NCBI GenBank assembly: GCA_036939975.1 | Contig: JALLPB010000060.1 | Span: 1 to 26,607 of the forward strand | DNA: 26,607 bases | Reading direction: 5' to 3' | DNA from: Cyclostephanos tholiformis | Lineage: Eukaryota > Bacillariophyta > Thalassiosirophyceae > Thalassiosirales > Thalassiosiraceae | Shown: positions 9,567-19,731 of the stretch, one piece after another | How the letters are laid out: every line of letters begins with the position of its first letter | Position numbering within the stretch: position 1 is the stretch's first letter | The notes under the pieces: model-generated | The model's database searches: none | The model's input: the letters and a program-made list of their open reading frames with translations, nothing else | What the model was told of the DNA's origin: nothing | Program-made: the position numbers and the translations under genes

Positions 9567-10395
9567 ATATTCCTACATAGATAAAAGGAGAACACAACCA
9601 AAAACCCCCATCAACATGCAACTATTACAATAGTCTAATTAATAAGTTAATAATGATGAATCCTTATTTTAATGACATAATCTAATTGCTTAATATGTTT
9701 ATTGATTGTGGTATCATGTGGCAGCACCAAGAATTGGGCACTATGGTGGCCTTAGGACCATGGCAACTGCCATTGTTGGTTTGTTCATTTATCTCTAGGT
9801 TAAGTTAGCATTTACCTAGCTAAAATACATGTCATGACAGCACAACAAAAATCATCATTGCTCAATGGCTGAAGCACCGATGATAATATCATTACGGATA
9901 ATGGAGATAGACATGGGAGCAGAGAGCATCACCTCAGCATCACTCTTGACAAACTCCTACGAGGGTTGTCATGAGGAGGCCATTTCCCATGCCACAGCAG
10001 ATATGTTCCAAGTACCTACTGGAACTCTCGATACCATTTAGTACCACCCGACCAAACATCCATATCCGAATATTGTAACATTTGTGATGAATTTTCTTGC
10101 GACACTCCAGCCTCCTCACAGAATTGTTTTTAATAATCAAATCATCATTGTAACCCCCTAATATTATTAGAGCAGTTCTAATAACATAAAAACACAAAAA
10201 CATATGCTAAAAAACATATCTTTTGATCCATCCTAAAAATAGACATATTGGCGACATGTTGTAAAAACATAAAAACATAACAATCCATGCATTCCACCTG
10301 TTTGTCAGCAAAGAATGAAAGCCTCACCTCAGAGTCATATCCTGCAACATTCAATTCCAAATTTTGGTTAAATAAACAGTTTTGTACCATATGTG
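9567..10395. other. Spacer with short unrecognised remnants
   Basis: Minus-strand frames at 10203-9940 and 10399-10178 have some protein-like composition (NLELNVAGYDSEVRLSFFAD) but no motif was recognised. Between about 10186 and 10280 there are repeated AACATAAAAACA-like units. No gene can be supported. Confidence 0.4.
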
Positions 10396-10785
10396 TCACA
10401 ATGGGGAAATGCCCCCTCCCCGCACATCAGCTGGAACAGTGCTGTCCTCATTGCAGTCCAGCCCCCCTGATGACCTTAACAAAAATAGAAGTCTTAAGGG
10501 GGGGCATGATGTTTTTTCATCGGCCATACCTTCCTCACTCAGATGATTGGCATCGGCGCCAGCACTGTTTTCTGGCAGTGATGATAAAAAATCACCAATG
10601 AAATTGTCAATGTCATTGTTGCATGAGCTCATTGAATTTGACATTGCCGATGCCACATGTCCGGCCGCATAGGTGTCAGCATCAAGGGGCTGCATGGGGG
10701 GAGCCAAGGAGAGTGCAGGGAGGGAGAAACAATTGGGGTCATGGAGTTTTTTTTGTGATGGTACAATATGTGTGCTTGCATGCAT
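10396..10785 (-). CDS. Hypothetical 129-residue open frame, doubtful
   Basis: The frame starts at an ATG at 10785 and encodes a product with a central acidic, Ser/Asn-rich section (DNFIGDFLSSLPENSAGADA). No domain, signal peptide or membrane segment is recognised. It sits in repeat-rich sequence, so it may be part of a mobile element or chance. It is listed because it is the longest open frame in this stretch. Confidence 0.2.
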   Translation of the reverse strand: MHASTHIVPSQKKLHDPNCFSLPALSLAPPMQPLDADTYAAGHVASAMSNSMSSCNNDIDNFIGDFLSSLPENSAGADANHLSEEGMADEKTSCPPLRLLFLLRSSGGLDCNEDSTVPADVRGGGISPL

Positions 10786-11892
10786 AATAACTCTTAATTA
10801 AAGTATGGTATGCACGCCATGGTAATATCTATCTGATTCTGGTGTGGGGAACACGATGGTGGGGGGTGTTATTAATATTTTAAAGTTTCTGGAATTGGGG
10901 ACCCTATATCGACCATGACCAACAAGGAGAATGAAAAAAAGCTTTCACAATTTATGCTGGCAAGCATGACCATAATTTTATATGATAAAGAGAATTTTCC
11001 AGTTTTTCCTGTTTTTATTCTTAGAGGATTAGCTGCAACAGATGAGAAAGGTACTATTAATCAAAAGATCGTACCCTACAGAGTTTGTGACTGTTGTGCA
11101 AAGACGAGAGAGAAAAGCCGACCAAAGTCACAACTCAGACCCACTTACCTGTCTCATCCTAGTTTAAAACCTTAAGACTGGTGCCCTAAATTTTAAGACA
11201 TGTTTCGAAATTTAGAAAGTTGTCGTCTAACATGTTAGAAGACTTAAAATGCGAAAGGGGAATTCAATCTAGCTCAACATATGTAGTAGTTGAGAGGTGT
11301 AAAATCTTGTGCCTCTCCAACATTCGGAGTTGGACATACTACTGGATTTCGCAATACCAAGAGCCATCAACGTTGACATCCCTCGAGCCATCATAATATT
11401 CTCCTCCTTCTCCTCATTTTTTTTTTCTATCCACCCCCCCCTCATAAGCATTGGCCAAAATCTGCAAGCATGTACAACAACTCGTTTGATCGCAGTTCTT
11501 CCTCCCCCGACAAGGTAAGATATCTGTTGCATTTATAAATTATTTACACTGCGATGTTGGTTGCTGCGTGTGAGGGACACCATTGGGCAGGGGGTGTCTC
11601 TCGCAGACAACGGCGGCCATGCACGCCCCAGAATCCAATTCGGCAACTTCTCGGCAGAGGTCTATATCACCAAAGGGCCCATGTCAAGCACAACAAGACC
11701 GCCAGACGTATCACCCTTCCAGGAGAGACGACTTGAGGAGCATGAGGCCGCACGCCAGCATCATTGCGGGAAAGTCAACGATGCTCGCCAGCATTGTTGC
11801 GGGACACTTCATGAATTTCTGACGTGCTGTCATTGGCAGTGGCGGCTACCGGCGTCGCCACATCAGGGTGATTCGGACCAAGTAGATAATGA
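10786..11892. other. Spacer with short frames of unknown status
   Basis: A plus-strand frame (10915-11175, 86 codons) and overlapping frames at 11554-11896 show no recognisable domains. Around 11172-11255 an imperfect inverted arrangement (ATTTTAAGACATG against CATGTTAGAAGACTTAAAAT) could be a small hairpin or the end of a miniature element. Two copies of CGCCAGCAT followed by TTGCGGGA-type sequence occur at about 11753-11808. Confidence 0.35.
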
Positions 11893-12845
11893 ATGACGAA
11901 GGACGAAGCACACATCGTCTTTGGCGGATTTCAATTGATCAAGCCCAGCAAGGCGAGGAAGGACCCGGAGCTGCCGGCACCCTACTTATATTACAGCGAT
12001 CGCAGCCTCGAGACATACAACAGACAACGACCCGTTGATGCCCTTTCCCCGCGAGTGAGAATATCTTCTTTATCCCCTCCCCCCCCTCCTCACCCCATCG
12101 CGCGATCTTTCACTTCACTAACCCCCCCCCCCCTAATTCCCCATCATATTGACTTTTTGATCGTACTCTCCCCATCTCGGACACAGAAATGCACAAGATA
12201 CCATTAGCGAACGGCGTTTGCTGGACCCCTCCACGGCCATTTGTGGCGCAGATGCCTCGCGAGATCGAGATTCACTAATTATCCTCCAAGTACTTCGAGC
12301 GTTCAAATTCTCATTCGCGCTATGGTCGTCGCGTTGACACGTCCCGATCGTCCATAGCCAACACGAACCGCGAATTTGATGGTATCATCACCATCAGCAT
12401 CCGTGGATGCCAATGCCGATATCCTCGCGTCCGATCTCCTTCGCCTATGCGGTCCGCCGTCATCGTTTGTTGCCGTCGACCCGGTAGGTATCGGTGTTGC
12501 GCTAAATCATCAGCTTAGTCCCGAGACGAGGTTGCCTTTGCTATGGGACACGGGATCGCCATCCGCCTTGTCGAGGCCGTCCATACGGAGGGGGGACGTC
12601 GAGGACCTGCCGCCGATGATTGGCGCGCGTTTGCAATTCCTGTATTTACGTCGATTTCAAGCCGGTCGCGATCGTCATCGCTCCTCTCGTGGCGCCGATC
12701 CAGACAGTCGCGGCGAGCAACGCCTTCGCGGGGTGGAACGTCCAATGAAGCCGCCCTGTCAAAGACGACACATCGAACGAGAATAAAAAGGAGGACGGAG
12801 TGCAGACACGATGAGAGCAACAGCGTCATCACATACTATGCTTGA
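11893..12845 (+). pseudogene. Possible multi-exon gene or gene remnant in a CpG-richer patch
   Basis: Protein-like stretches appear in changing frames. The first, from ATG 11893, includes FGGFQLIKPSKARKDPELPA and stops being coding-like at a possible GTGAGA donor near 12054, followed by C-rich intron-like sequence to an acceptor near 12187. Next comes MHKIPLANGVCWTPPRPFVA or, in a neighbouring frame, SERRLLDPSTAICGADASRD. From 12379 a frame opens MVSSPSASVDANADILASDL. Finally two frames between 12560 and 12748 look coding in turn (DDWRAFAIPV, then VDFKPVAIVIAPLVAPIQTV). No single consistent splice model was found and no family was recognised. It may be a decayed host gene. Confidence 0.3.
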
Positions 12846-13448
12846 GGTCTACAGCAAATTATAATTCTTTGTCCAGTGGGACATAGATAATATGTACAGG
12901 TAAGACTTTTCTGTGTTTGAACTTCATATAAGTTACATCTTCATCTCTGATTATGCTCCATTCTCCTCTCTACCAAGTTTGTGAACACAGCTTGATATTT
13001 GCCAAGGGGCATTCAAGCTAACTCAGTGGGCTCTTGATGTACGGCTGCCTCAGATTTTTTAATTCTCCCTCCCACGCCCAGCCCATAGGAGATCAAGGAG
13101 ATCACATTGGACGTGTTAGTGATGAGGGCACGAAAGCCACGGATTGTCCTGTCAACAGCTCATCTTGATGACCAGGACATGACGCCAGGAAGATACCACA
13201 AGCAACATCACCACATCAGTGATGTGAGCCACATAGAAGGTCTTAATGAAATTCATGAACATCCATCTTCCACCCCAGATTCAGGCACTTGACAGGAACC
13301 ATTTATCCCTTATCATTTTTCCATTCCACTTGTGATTGAGCTTCTTTTTTTGTACTACTGATCCTGCCTCTTCTGTGCATCTTCTACCCATGCAGCCATT
13401 GTCATTGCTCTAATCCCCTCTTTTTCTTTTGATCCATTACAACAGACA
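12846..13448. other. Upstream region of the CCCH zinc-finger gene
   Basis: No convincing gene. A 61-codon frame at 13107-13292 lacks recognisable features. TTACAACAG at 13436-13444 just before the zinc-finger ATG could be a splice acceptor, so a 5' non-coding or coding exon may lie here. Confidence 0.35.
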
Positions 13449-15592
13449 ATGGCACCACCCGGTCGCCTAGAAAGCAAGCTGTTGTCAACACCTGAAGTGT
13501 TGTTCACTTCCTTTAGAACAAGCTCTTTCAGTCCTGTTGATGCCTCCTCCACTGGCAATGGCAGGGCGATAGCTGTATGCTCCTTTCTAACTCCATCAAA
13601 GCTATGCTCCACAGCGCCACGCTGCTCTCCTCATTCCATCGCGTACTTTGACCAGGTGCATGGCAATTTTTGTAAAGGTCAAGAGCTCCAAAGCTTTACC
13701 CCCCTCACCAGCAATACTAGTCCTCACCACTTGAGCCGTGTCAGCAACAATGGCAGCCATCACGTCACCACTGCCAACTTTGTCCATAGAACGTCTCCCG
13801 TACCAAGCAAGAAGTACAAGACAGAAATGTGCCGCCATATGGAGGCAGGTGGCCGATGTGAGTTTGGCGAAAGATGCACCTACGCGCACAGTGAACAGGA
13901 AAGGAAACTTCTCAACCCCGAGGAAGAGAGGAAGGACGATCAGTTCCAACGCCCTTGCTTAATCATGGTGTCAACCGGAAAATGGTGAGTCAGGGGTGAT
14001 GTGGCTGTTGTATTGGTGTTTTGTTCATGCATATGCTGATTAATGTCTTTGGCACAGCCCCTATGGAAAACGTTGCAAACATCTTCATGATCCCCGCATC
14101 ATCAACGTGGAGCACGATGTTGTTCTGCATGAAGTTTGCGCAAAGGCAACGAAGAATTTCAGCATCAAACCCGATCGTCTTCACCACCATCGCATCGCCT
14201 CCACCCGACAAGAGAATCCTATTGTCCCCCAGCACATTTGGGAATTCTTTCTTCATTCTTTCGTTTTGCCTGATTCTATCATGACGAAGCTCAGTAGAGA
14301 GTTCAAGACTGTTTACAACTTCATCTGTAACTCTAAACCCGATACCAAGATCTTGCATTGGTCAGAGATGCCCCCTTCTCATTGTGTATTTAACAATAGC
14401 ATTCCCCAAGCTTTGCTTTGTGAGTTGCAGCGGCTCTCTATCGTGTTGATGATGCGTGCTGGTGACAATCATGGACAGCATCTTGATTTCACATATGAGC
14501 CAAGGCACTGTGAGTTTACAAATGTCTTTGTTTTTTCTTGGTCGTCACTTCTTACTTTTCTCATGCTGAAATTGCGTGTAGGCATTAATGGCCAACCCTG
14601 CATGGTACTCCAAACAAGATACTTTTATCTCTCTTCCTGCACAAATGTTGCTGAGGTAACCGAGGAGGATTACCAAGCTAATTCTGGTCTTTTCATCTGT
14701 GCTCATGAAGTGACATTCGATTCCAAAGGCAAGCGCAGCTGCAATCATTCAATGTGAGTAGTAGCTCTAATTTGTAAAATTTCAACATCTTGACCCTTGC
14801 TGACTTGATCACTGATTGTTGACTATTACATTCAGCTGGTTCAATACAACTATCACCTCTTGCTCTGGTAGCAAAGCCAAGAAGTTGTCTAGGAAGGACG
14901 AGCAGGAGCAGTGGCATCTCAAGAATGAGTGTGGCATTTTTTTCGTCATGCCCATCAATCAAGAATTTAAAGATGCCTTCATGGCTGTTGACCTGCCCCC
15001 CTACGTGCTCATGCAGCCGGTGGATGACCTTGAAGATGGTCACAATCTCATTACTGCTGTGCTGAAGCACAGAGTTGCATCCATTCTACAAAGCCATGGA
15101 TTCAAGCCCCAAGAGCCACCCGAGGAACTGATCAAGCTTGGTGAGAAATATCATAGGCTGAAGCGACTTTTAGATCGTTGGGCATGGCCAAAGACATCAG
15201 ATACAAGCCACTTCCTCAAAAATGTGGACCAGTGGCATCAAGCCAACTACAGACCAGAAGGAACCGAGACAGCGGCGATTTGGGAATCATTTGTGATGAA
15301 CATTTCCAGCACCAGCAATCAGTGGCATCAAGCCAACTACAAACCAGAAGGCACTGAGACACCAGCAATTCGGGAATCATTTGTGATGAGCATTTCCAGC
15401 TCCAGCACTAACTCAAAGGCTGTCACCAAGAAGCGCCTTCCTGTGTTTGCCTCAATGGAGGAGGAGGCCAGGTCACCTCATCCCGGGATTCTTCCTCAAA
15501 TCAGGTTCTCCAATGCCAAATCCCACAATAGCGATATCTCATGTGCCGAAAAAACTTGGAGGGAGCTTTCTCCTTGGAGAGGGTGGTGTTGA
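13449..15592 (+). CDS. Tandem CCCH zinc-finger protein, TTP/TIS11-like (four exons)
   Basis: The proposed exons are 13449-13984, 14058-14509, 14582-14753 and 14836-15592, with introns of 73, 72 and 82 bp, all GTGAGT donors and AG acceptors. The spliced product has 638 residues. Finger 1 (KYKTEMC lead-in) is Cys128-x8-Cys137-x5-Cys143-x3-His147. Finger 2 is Cys170-x8-Cys179-x5-Cys185-x3-His189. Cys179 is encoded across the first splice junction, which strongly supports removal of that intron. Proteins of this type bind AU-rich mRNA elements and promote deadenylation and decay. The linker of 22 residues is slightly longer than the classical 18. The remainder is an unrecognised region rich in His/Cys/Ser, with a 30-residue tandem repeat at about 518-577. 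The start ATG has a possible acceptor just upstream, so a further 5' exon is possible. The far C-terminus is uncertain, because an overlapping frame (15447-15656) also looks coding. Confidence 0.8.
15227..15406 (+). repeat. 90-bp in-frame tandem duplication in the CCCH gene
   Basis: Units 15227-15316 and 15317-15406 are direct neighbours of exactly 90 bp and differ at few positions. They encode 30-residue repeats starting DQWHQANYRPEGTETAAI and NQWHQANYKPEGTETPAI. The frame is kept. Confidence 0.92.
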
Positions 15593-16306
15593 CTTCTACT
15601 CCTTGAAAAGGGATGATGCTCGTTCTTCTCCTATGAGTCATGCATACCCTTGCTAATTCTTTTGGCATCTACATTTCATACTACTATCTACTCTTCTTTG
15701 ATGGTGCAAAGGTAACTCTGTTTATCACTTTTGTGATGGGTCACATCGCTGTTATCTGAAGACAACATACAAGGATTTCATATTTTACTGCACTTGCATC
15801 TGAGTATTCCTCCTTACTTTGAAAGAAAAGCCTGATTGCATGATAACTACATTTGTTTTCTATGAGTCGATTGATGGGAGAGCAATTTGAATAACTTGCT
15901 ATATAAGAACTATTGACATTCACTTTAGGTAATTTGCTGTTGCAATAAGATCATTCTCTTAAGAAAAAACTCATGATTGTGTCAACTAAAAGATTGGTGA
16001 AGAAACGTAAGTCCATGCTGGCAAGTCTTTTTCCTTGAAGTCGCTCCCAAAACAAGGTTTATAGCCAACTCTGCAAAGCATAAGATACCATTTCAGGCAA
16101 CCACATCATTTGGTCCAATTGGCACTTTCAGCTGGAGTTCAATTCTTGTATTCTTTCACTGCAAACACATTTCCTATGACTGATCAAAAAATCATTCATT
16201 GTGAATCTAGAGAAGATGTAGGGTCTTTTCAAAAGTCAATGTAATGAGCAATGTGTAGGGTGTATAAAATGTATAATGAATAGGCCAATACTAAATGCCT
16301 GTTACA
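15593..16306. other. AT-rich spacer without a recognisable gene
   Basis: This should include the 3' untranslated region of the CCCH gene and the end of the minus-strand helicase pseudogene. No coding, RNA or repeat feature was recognised. Confidence 0.5.
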
Positions 16307-18110
16307 TCAATATCTATTTTGACCATCTTCCCATTCACTTTTAGTAGGTGGAGACTCTGAGGCAGGCAATCTATGTAAGTCAATGGCACAGCCATAGATT
16401 AAAGCATCAATAATATGTCCAACAAAGTTCCTATCTGAATTGGCTTGCCATCTGCTTGAGTCATGGCAATTGTCTGTGGGTGTTTGCCCCCAAGACACCT
16501 AATGTAGGGGGAAAGCCTTTTTGTTGGGTTTATTCAAAGCAAACCTTCTTGAGTTGCTCAGATGAAAATTTTTACCGGTATCAATAACTGCTTGTGGTAT
16601 ATTTTGCAAATCCACAACATTGTTCTTTAGCTCCGCAAGAGTCTTCTGCTCCAATTCCTCCTCTAGTTTCTGTTGTTCACGTACCAATGGAGGAACAGTG
16701 ATCCCAATTGGGCCATCCAGGAGGACTATATCTCTTTTTGGTGTCATATAATCCAAATTCCTTAATGTTTGAATAGAGACTAGGTGCATTGCAGAGAGGA
16801 AAGAATACTTAAAGACTTACAAAGGCTATATGTGGGGATGATTGCATAGATAATTCAGAGAGTGGCATAGGGTTAGTATACGTTGCATACAAGTGGTTAC
16901 TTACCTGGTCAGGACAAGCTGATATGGCATATAAAATGACATGAGCACCTTCCCACTGGAAATCACTCTTGTTATCATCTCTGCTAATGTTCCTATTCAG
17001 GCACAAGTTGCAAGTACCGCAGAACTTGCCAAATGAAGTTTCCTACTCAAAGACATGTAACAGGGTGGCATGTCAGCACCCACTCATTCTCATTGCAAAA
17101 TTGCACAGCGCATCCATACTATGGACTGTGGTGGATCTAGCTCTGCCTGTCAGGCTGCCCAGGTAGAAATTGTCCTTGTATTTTGCAAAGTCTTTCAATT
17201 CTGCAAACATGGTACACATGGCAGGGAGGCCATTGCAGTACTCCTCTAGAGTCTTTGGTGCCCCCAGTGCATGACGCGTAGAATGTCTGGCTTCCATACC
17301 AAATGCAACTGTTGTGACTACAATAGACACCTTCCCAATGAGGAATCTCATGTGTCATTTCATGCACTGGATTTGGAATAGGCCATCATGATAAGTTCTG
17401 AGGCCCAATGAGGGTGGTGCTGGCGGTAAGTTGTTGTTGCTGATGTTGCTTGTGCATAAGGTGTTGCCTGATTATTGAGGAAATGTCATCCACCTCCCTC
17501 TTTGTTGAGCAGTACACAATAATGCTCCTACCCGAGTCACATTTCACGATTACCGCCTCAGCCAATTCCATTGCAATGCCCTCAATGGCGCCTGTGATTC
17601 CATTTATCATCTTTCCACTGACAATGACTTTCAGATTTGTCCAATTGAAAGATCTCTTAATGATTGTCATCTCATCATGTTTCATTCACAAATTTGCAGA
17701 TATGCCCCCCCTGCAGCCTTGGCACTGCCATGGCAGTGAGAGTGAGTATTGGTATTGAACTCAGTATTGAATGATCGTGTATGCAAATGACAGAAGTCGT
17801 GTCCGCACTCAAGCATGCAGTGGCTCTCGTCCACCACAAATAGGTGCATTTTACAACCTCGACTGTGCATGTTCGTCAGCCTCCCCTGGAATGTCCCGTT
17901 CTCCCCCATCAATTATTTGGGTTGATGTAGATCTCATGATATGCCCAGACAATCACCCTTTCCTCAGCCGATGGATTGGATTGGGATGCCTTGGCTGATG
18001 GATCAGATTTGCACAAGCCCAAAAAGGTGTCAATGTTGGATCTGCTGCAATGACCATTCAGTTTAGTGACCTCTGAATTACACAATGATATTATGTCATG
18101 AATCAAAATG
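16307..18110 (-). pseudogene. RecQ-type DNA helicase pseudogene
   Basis: Successive minus-strand segments follow the RecQ order. Motif Ia region: SLCNSEVTKLN and FLG (from about 18106). Motif II: LFVVDESHCMLECGHDF (DESH at 17831-17820, matching the DExH box). Start of the second RecA lobe: RSFNWTNLKVIV and GRSIIVYCSTKREVDD. Motif V: FLIGKVSIVVTTVAFGM (about 17345-17295). Motif VI region: PKTLEEYCNG, where the QxxGRAGRD block is missing. RecQ zinc-binding region: MSGC, HATLLHVFE, CGTCNLC (about 17080-16985). A C-terminal part has VGHIIDALIYGCAIDLHRL. Frames change near 17926, 17790 and 17385, and stops interrupt the zinc region. Motif I (Walker A) is absent; the 5' end abuts the Copia remnant. 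It cannot be functional. Confidence 0.82.
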
Positions 18111-18167
18111 GTATATATTAAGTTCAAATCAACTGGCCATATGGGGGGGAACATAAGACATGTGAGG

Positions 18168-19025
18168 AAATATGGCCATGTGGGGGGAGGATCCACATTA
18201 GTTGGAGTCTATTTCTGATTCACAAGAATGTTTCCTTGGAGTATGACATGCATCAGGACCCTCCACGTGATGGGATACCTTAGACTCAAACATAACACCA
18301 GACTGATCTTTGACCCAACCTATCCTGACATCATTGCCAGTGACTTTCCCCATCATGACTGGATGGAATTTTATGAAGATATTTGTGAGGCTATCCCCTC
18401 TGAAATGCCTCTACCTCTTGATTAGTAGGTAGACCTTCATATGATATGTGACATTGACCTTGCTGGTTGCAAACAGACCCACCAGTCTTGGACTGGTATT
18501 TTGATTTATTATAACCTTGCCCTTATTATTTGGGTATCAAAAAGACAGCCGGCCATTGAGACCTCTGTTTTTGGCATAGAATTCAGGAGTACATTATAAG
18601 CTCCATATGATGGGTGTGCCTTTGTCTGGCCATATGTTTATCTATGGCGATAACAAATCTCAAGTGACCAACTAGTCCAGACCCAAGTCAACCCTGAAAA
18701 AGAAGTCCCATTCCATTTGCTATCATACAAGTTGGGAATCAGTTGCAATGGGTGAATCACATATCACTCACTGCAAGACCAATGACAACTTGTCTGACCC
18801 TTTGAACAAATTGAACTTTGGCGCCAAGTGCTGCAGACTCATGAGTAATATCTTACATGATATATATGATGATTACCCACAACAGTAGACCCAATGATCC
18901 TTCTCACTAGACCTATCTTGAGGGGACTGAGGTAATATGGCCATGTGGGGGGAGTATTCACACTAGTTGGAGTCTATTTCCAATTCATGAGAATGTTTCC
19001 TCAGAGTATGATGTGTGTCAGGATA
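18168..19025 (+). repeat. Pair of approx. 95-bp direct repeats flanking the Copia remnant
   Basis: Copies lie at about 18168-18262 and 18931-19025. They share ATATGGCCATGTGGGGGGAG, then TAGTTGGAGTCTATTTC, GAATGTTTCCT and GAGTATGA, and are roughly 85-90% identical by eye. The G-run resembles a retroelement polypurine tract, and each copy could be tract plus LTR start. Having the tract in the left copy as well argues against a simple 5' LTR/3' LTR pair. Confidence 0.75.
18228..18890 (+). pseudogene. Ty1/Copia polyprotein remnant (end of RT and RNase H)
   Basis: The first segment includes YLRLKHNTRLIFDPTYPDI, matching the end of Copia reverse transcriptase. After two adjacent stops at about 18424-18429 the same frame continues as ICDIDLAGCKQTHQSWTGIL, IIWVSKRQPAIETSVFG and EF, the first RNase H block with its Asp and Glu positions. 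After a break, IYGDNKSQVTN, STLKKKSHSICYH and ESVAMGESHITH give the remaining RNase H block. The frame ends near LHDIYDDYPQQ, typical of the family's C-terminus. Integrase, protease and most of RT are missing. Stops and one frame break make it non-functional. Confidence 0.82.
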
Positions 19026-19262
19026 CACCATACATAGACTGCAGTAAAAAGAGAGTGGGGGGCACATGTAAGGCACATGCCAGGCACATGTCAGCTGCAT
19101 GCATCACTTTGGAGTTCAAAACCCTGCTCACCACTGCCATAAGACTTTTATTTAGACCACGAATAGCAGTGAGCCATCCAACAATGGTGACCACTGCAGC
19201 CATGGCCAGTAGTCTATTTTTCTGTAGTGACCATATTGATTAAGTTTATCAGACCCAGCTTC
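18951..19262 (+). mobile_element. Candidate degenerate Copia LTR followed by a primer-binding-site-like sequence
   Basis: A G-rich tract ends at about 18950, just after the RNase H remnant, and is followed by about 295 bp that ends in TTTATCAGACCCA (19247-19259). That sequence resembles the Copia primer-binding site TGGTATCAGAG. A second TTTATCAGACCCA occurs at 19920-19932, upstream of a Gag-like fragment. This suggests an LTR between a 3' pol end and a 5' leader. Short repeats GGCACATGTAA, GGCACATGCCA and GGCACATGTCA (19061-19093, period 11) lie inside. LTR termini were not proven. Confidence 0.35.
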
Positions 19263-19423
19263 CTGCCGTCAGACCCATGGCAGGCTCCAATTGCAACAAC
19301 CATGTGGACGCAATGAATTGAATAAAATGACCCAACCAAGAAGCAACATCATGGCATGATGGCCCCATGCCCCACATATCTAGACCATGACCAAGGTGTG
19401 TGCCAAATTGACAAAATACGCCC

Positions 19424-19731
19424 ATGAGCGTACGATTCAACAAATACTCTCACTTGGATCCCGCCATTGGAGTATACGCTACAAAAGAATTGGGCAAGAA
19501 ACCCGACTCAACCCGGCTATTCAATCCGGATGACCATCCATGTTCCATGGAAAGAGAACAGACATCATCTGCATTTCTCAGAAACTCTCGTATGTAGAGC
19601 TCCATATATCAATCGTATGAAATTACACAAAACCGAGCTTTTTCAGATTTATTTTGACACCTTTCTCGCGTGTGTATGTAAACCGTATGGAGAAGGTGAA
19701 ATCTTCACACCATTCCTTGACCTGGCAATGA
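19424..19731 (+). CDS. Possible two-exon small protein, 84 residues
   Basis: Exon 1, 19424-19593, starts at an ATG and encodes MSVRFNKYSHLDPAIGVYAT and further polar sequence to FLRNSR. A GTAGAG donor and a CTTTTTCAG acceptor define a 53-bp intron. Exon 2, 19647-19731, continues in phase as IFILTPFSRVYVNRMEKVKS and ends at TGA. CpG content and composition look more host-like than the neighbours. An overlapping unspliced frame (19467-19739) competes. No homologous family was recognised. Confidence 0.3.

Noticed and set aside
10186..10280. CRISPR-like or MITE-like array from repeated AACATAAAAACA
   Set aside because: The units are irregular, A-rich and not separated by unique spacers; no terminal inverted repeat was found.
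12526..12600. DTGSPSAL, resembling an aspartic protease active-site motif
   Set aside because: The motif is isolated, lacks the second active-site region and the usual hydrophobic flank, and the frame is not consistently coding.
17682..17998. Functional DEAH helicase gene
   Set aside because: Frameshifts, internal stops, a missing Walker A motif and a deleted motif VI block exclude an active helicase here.
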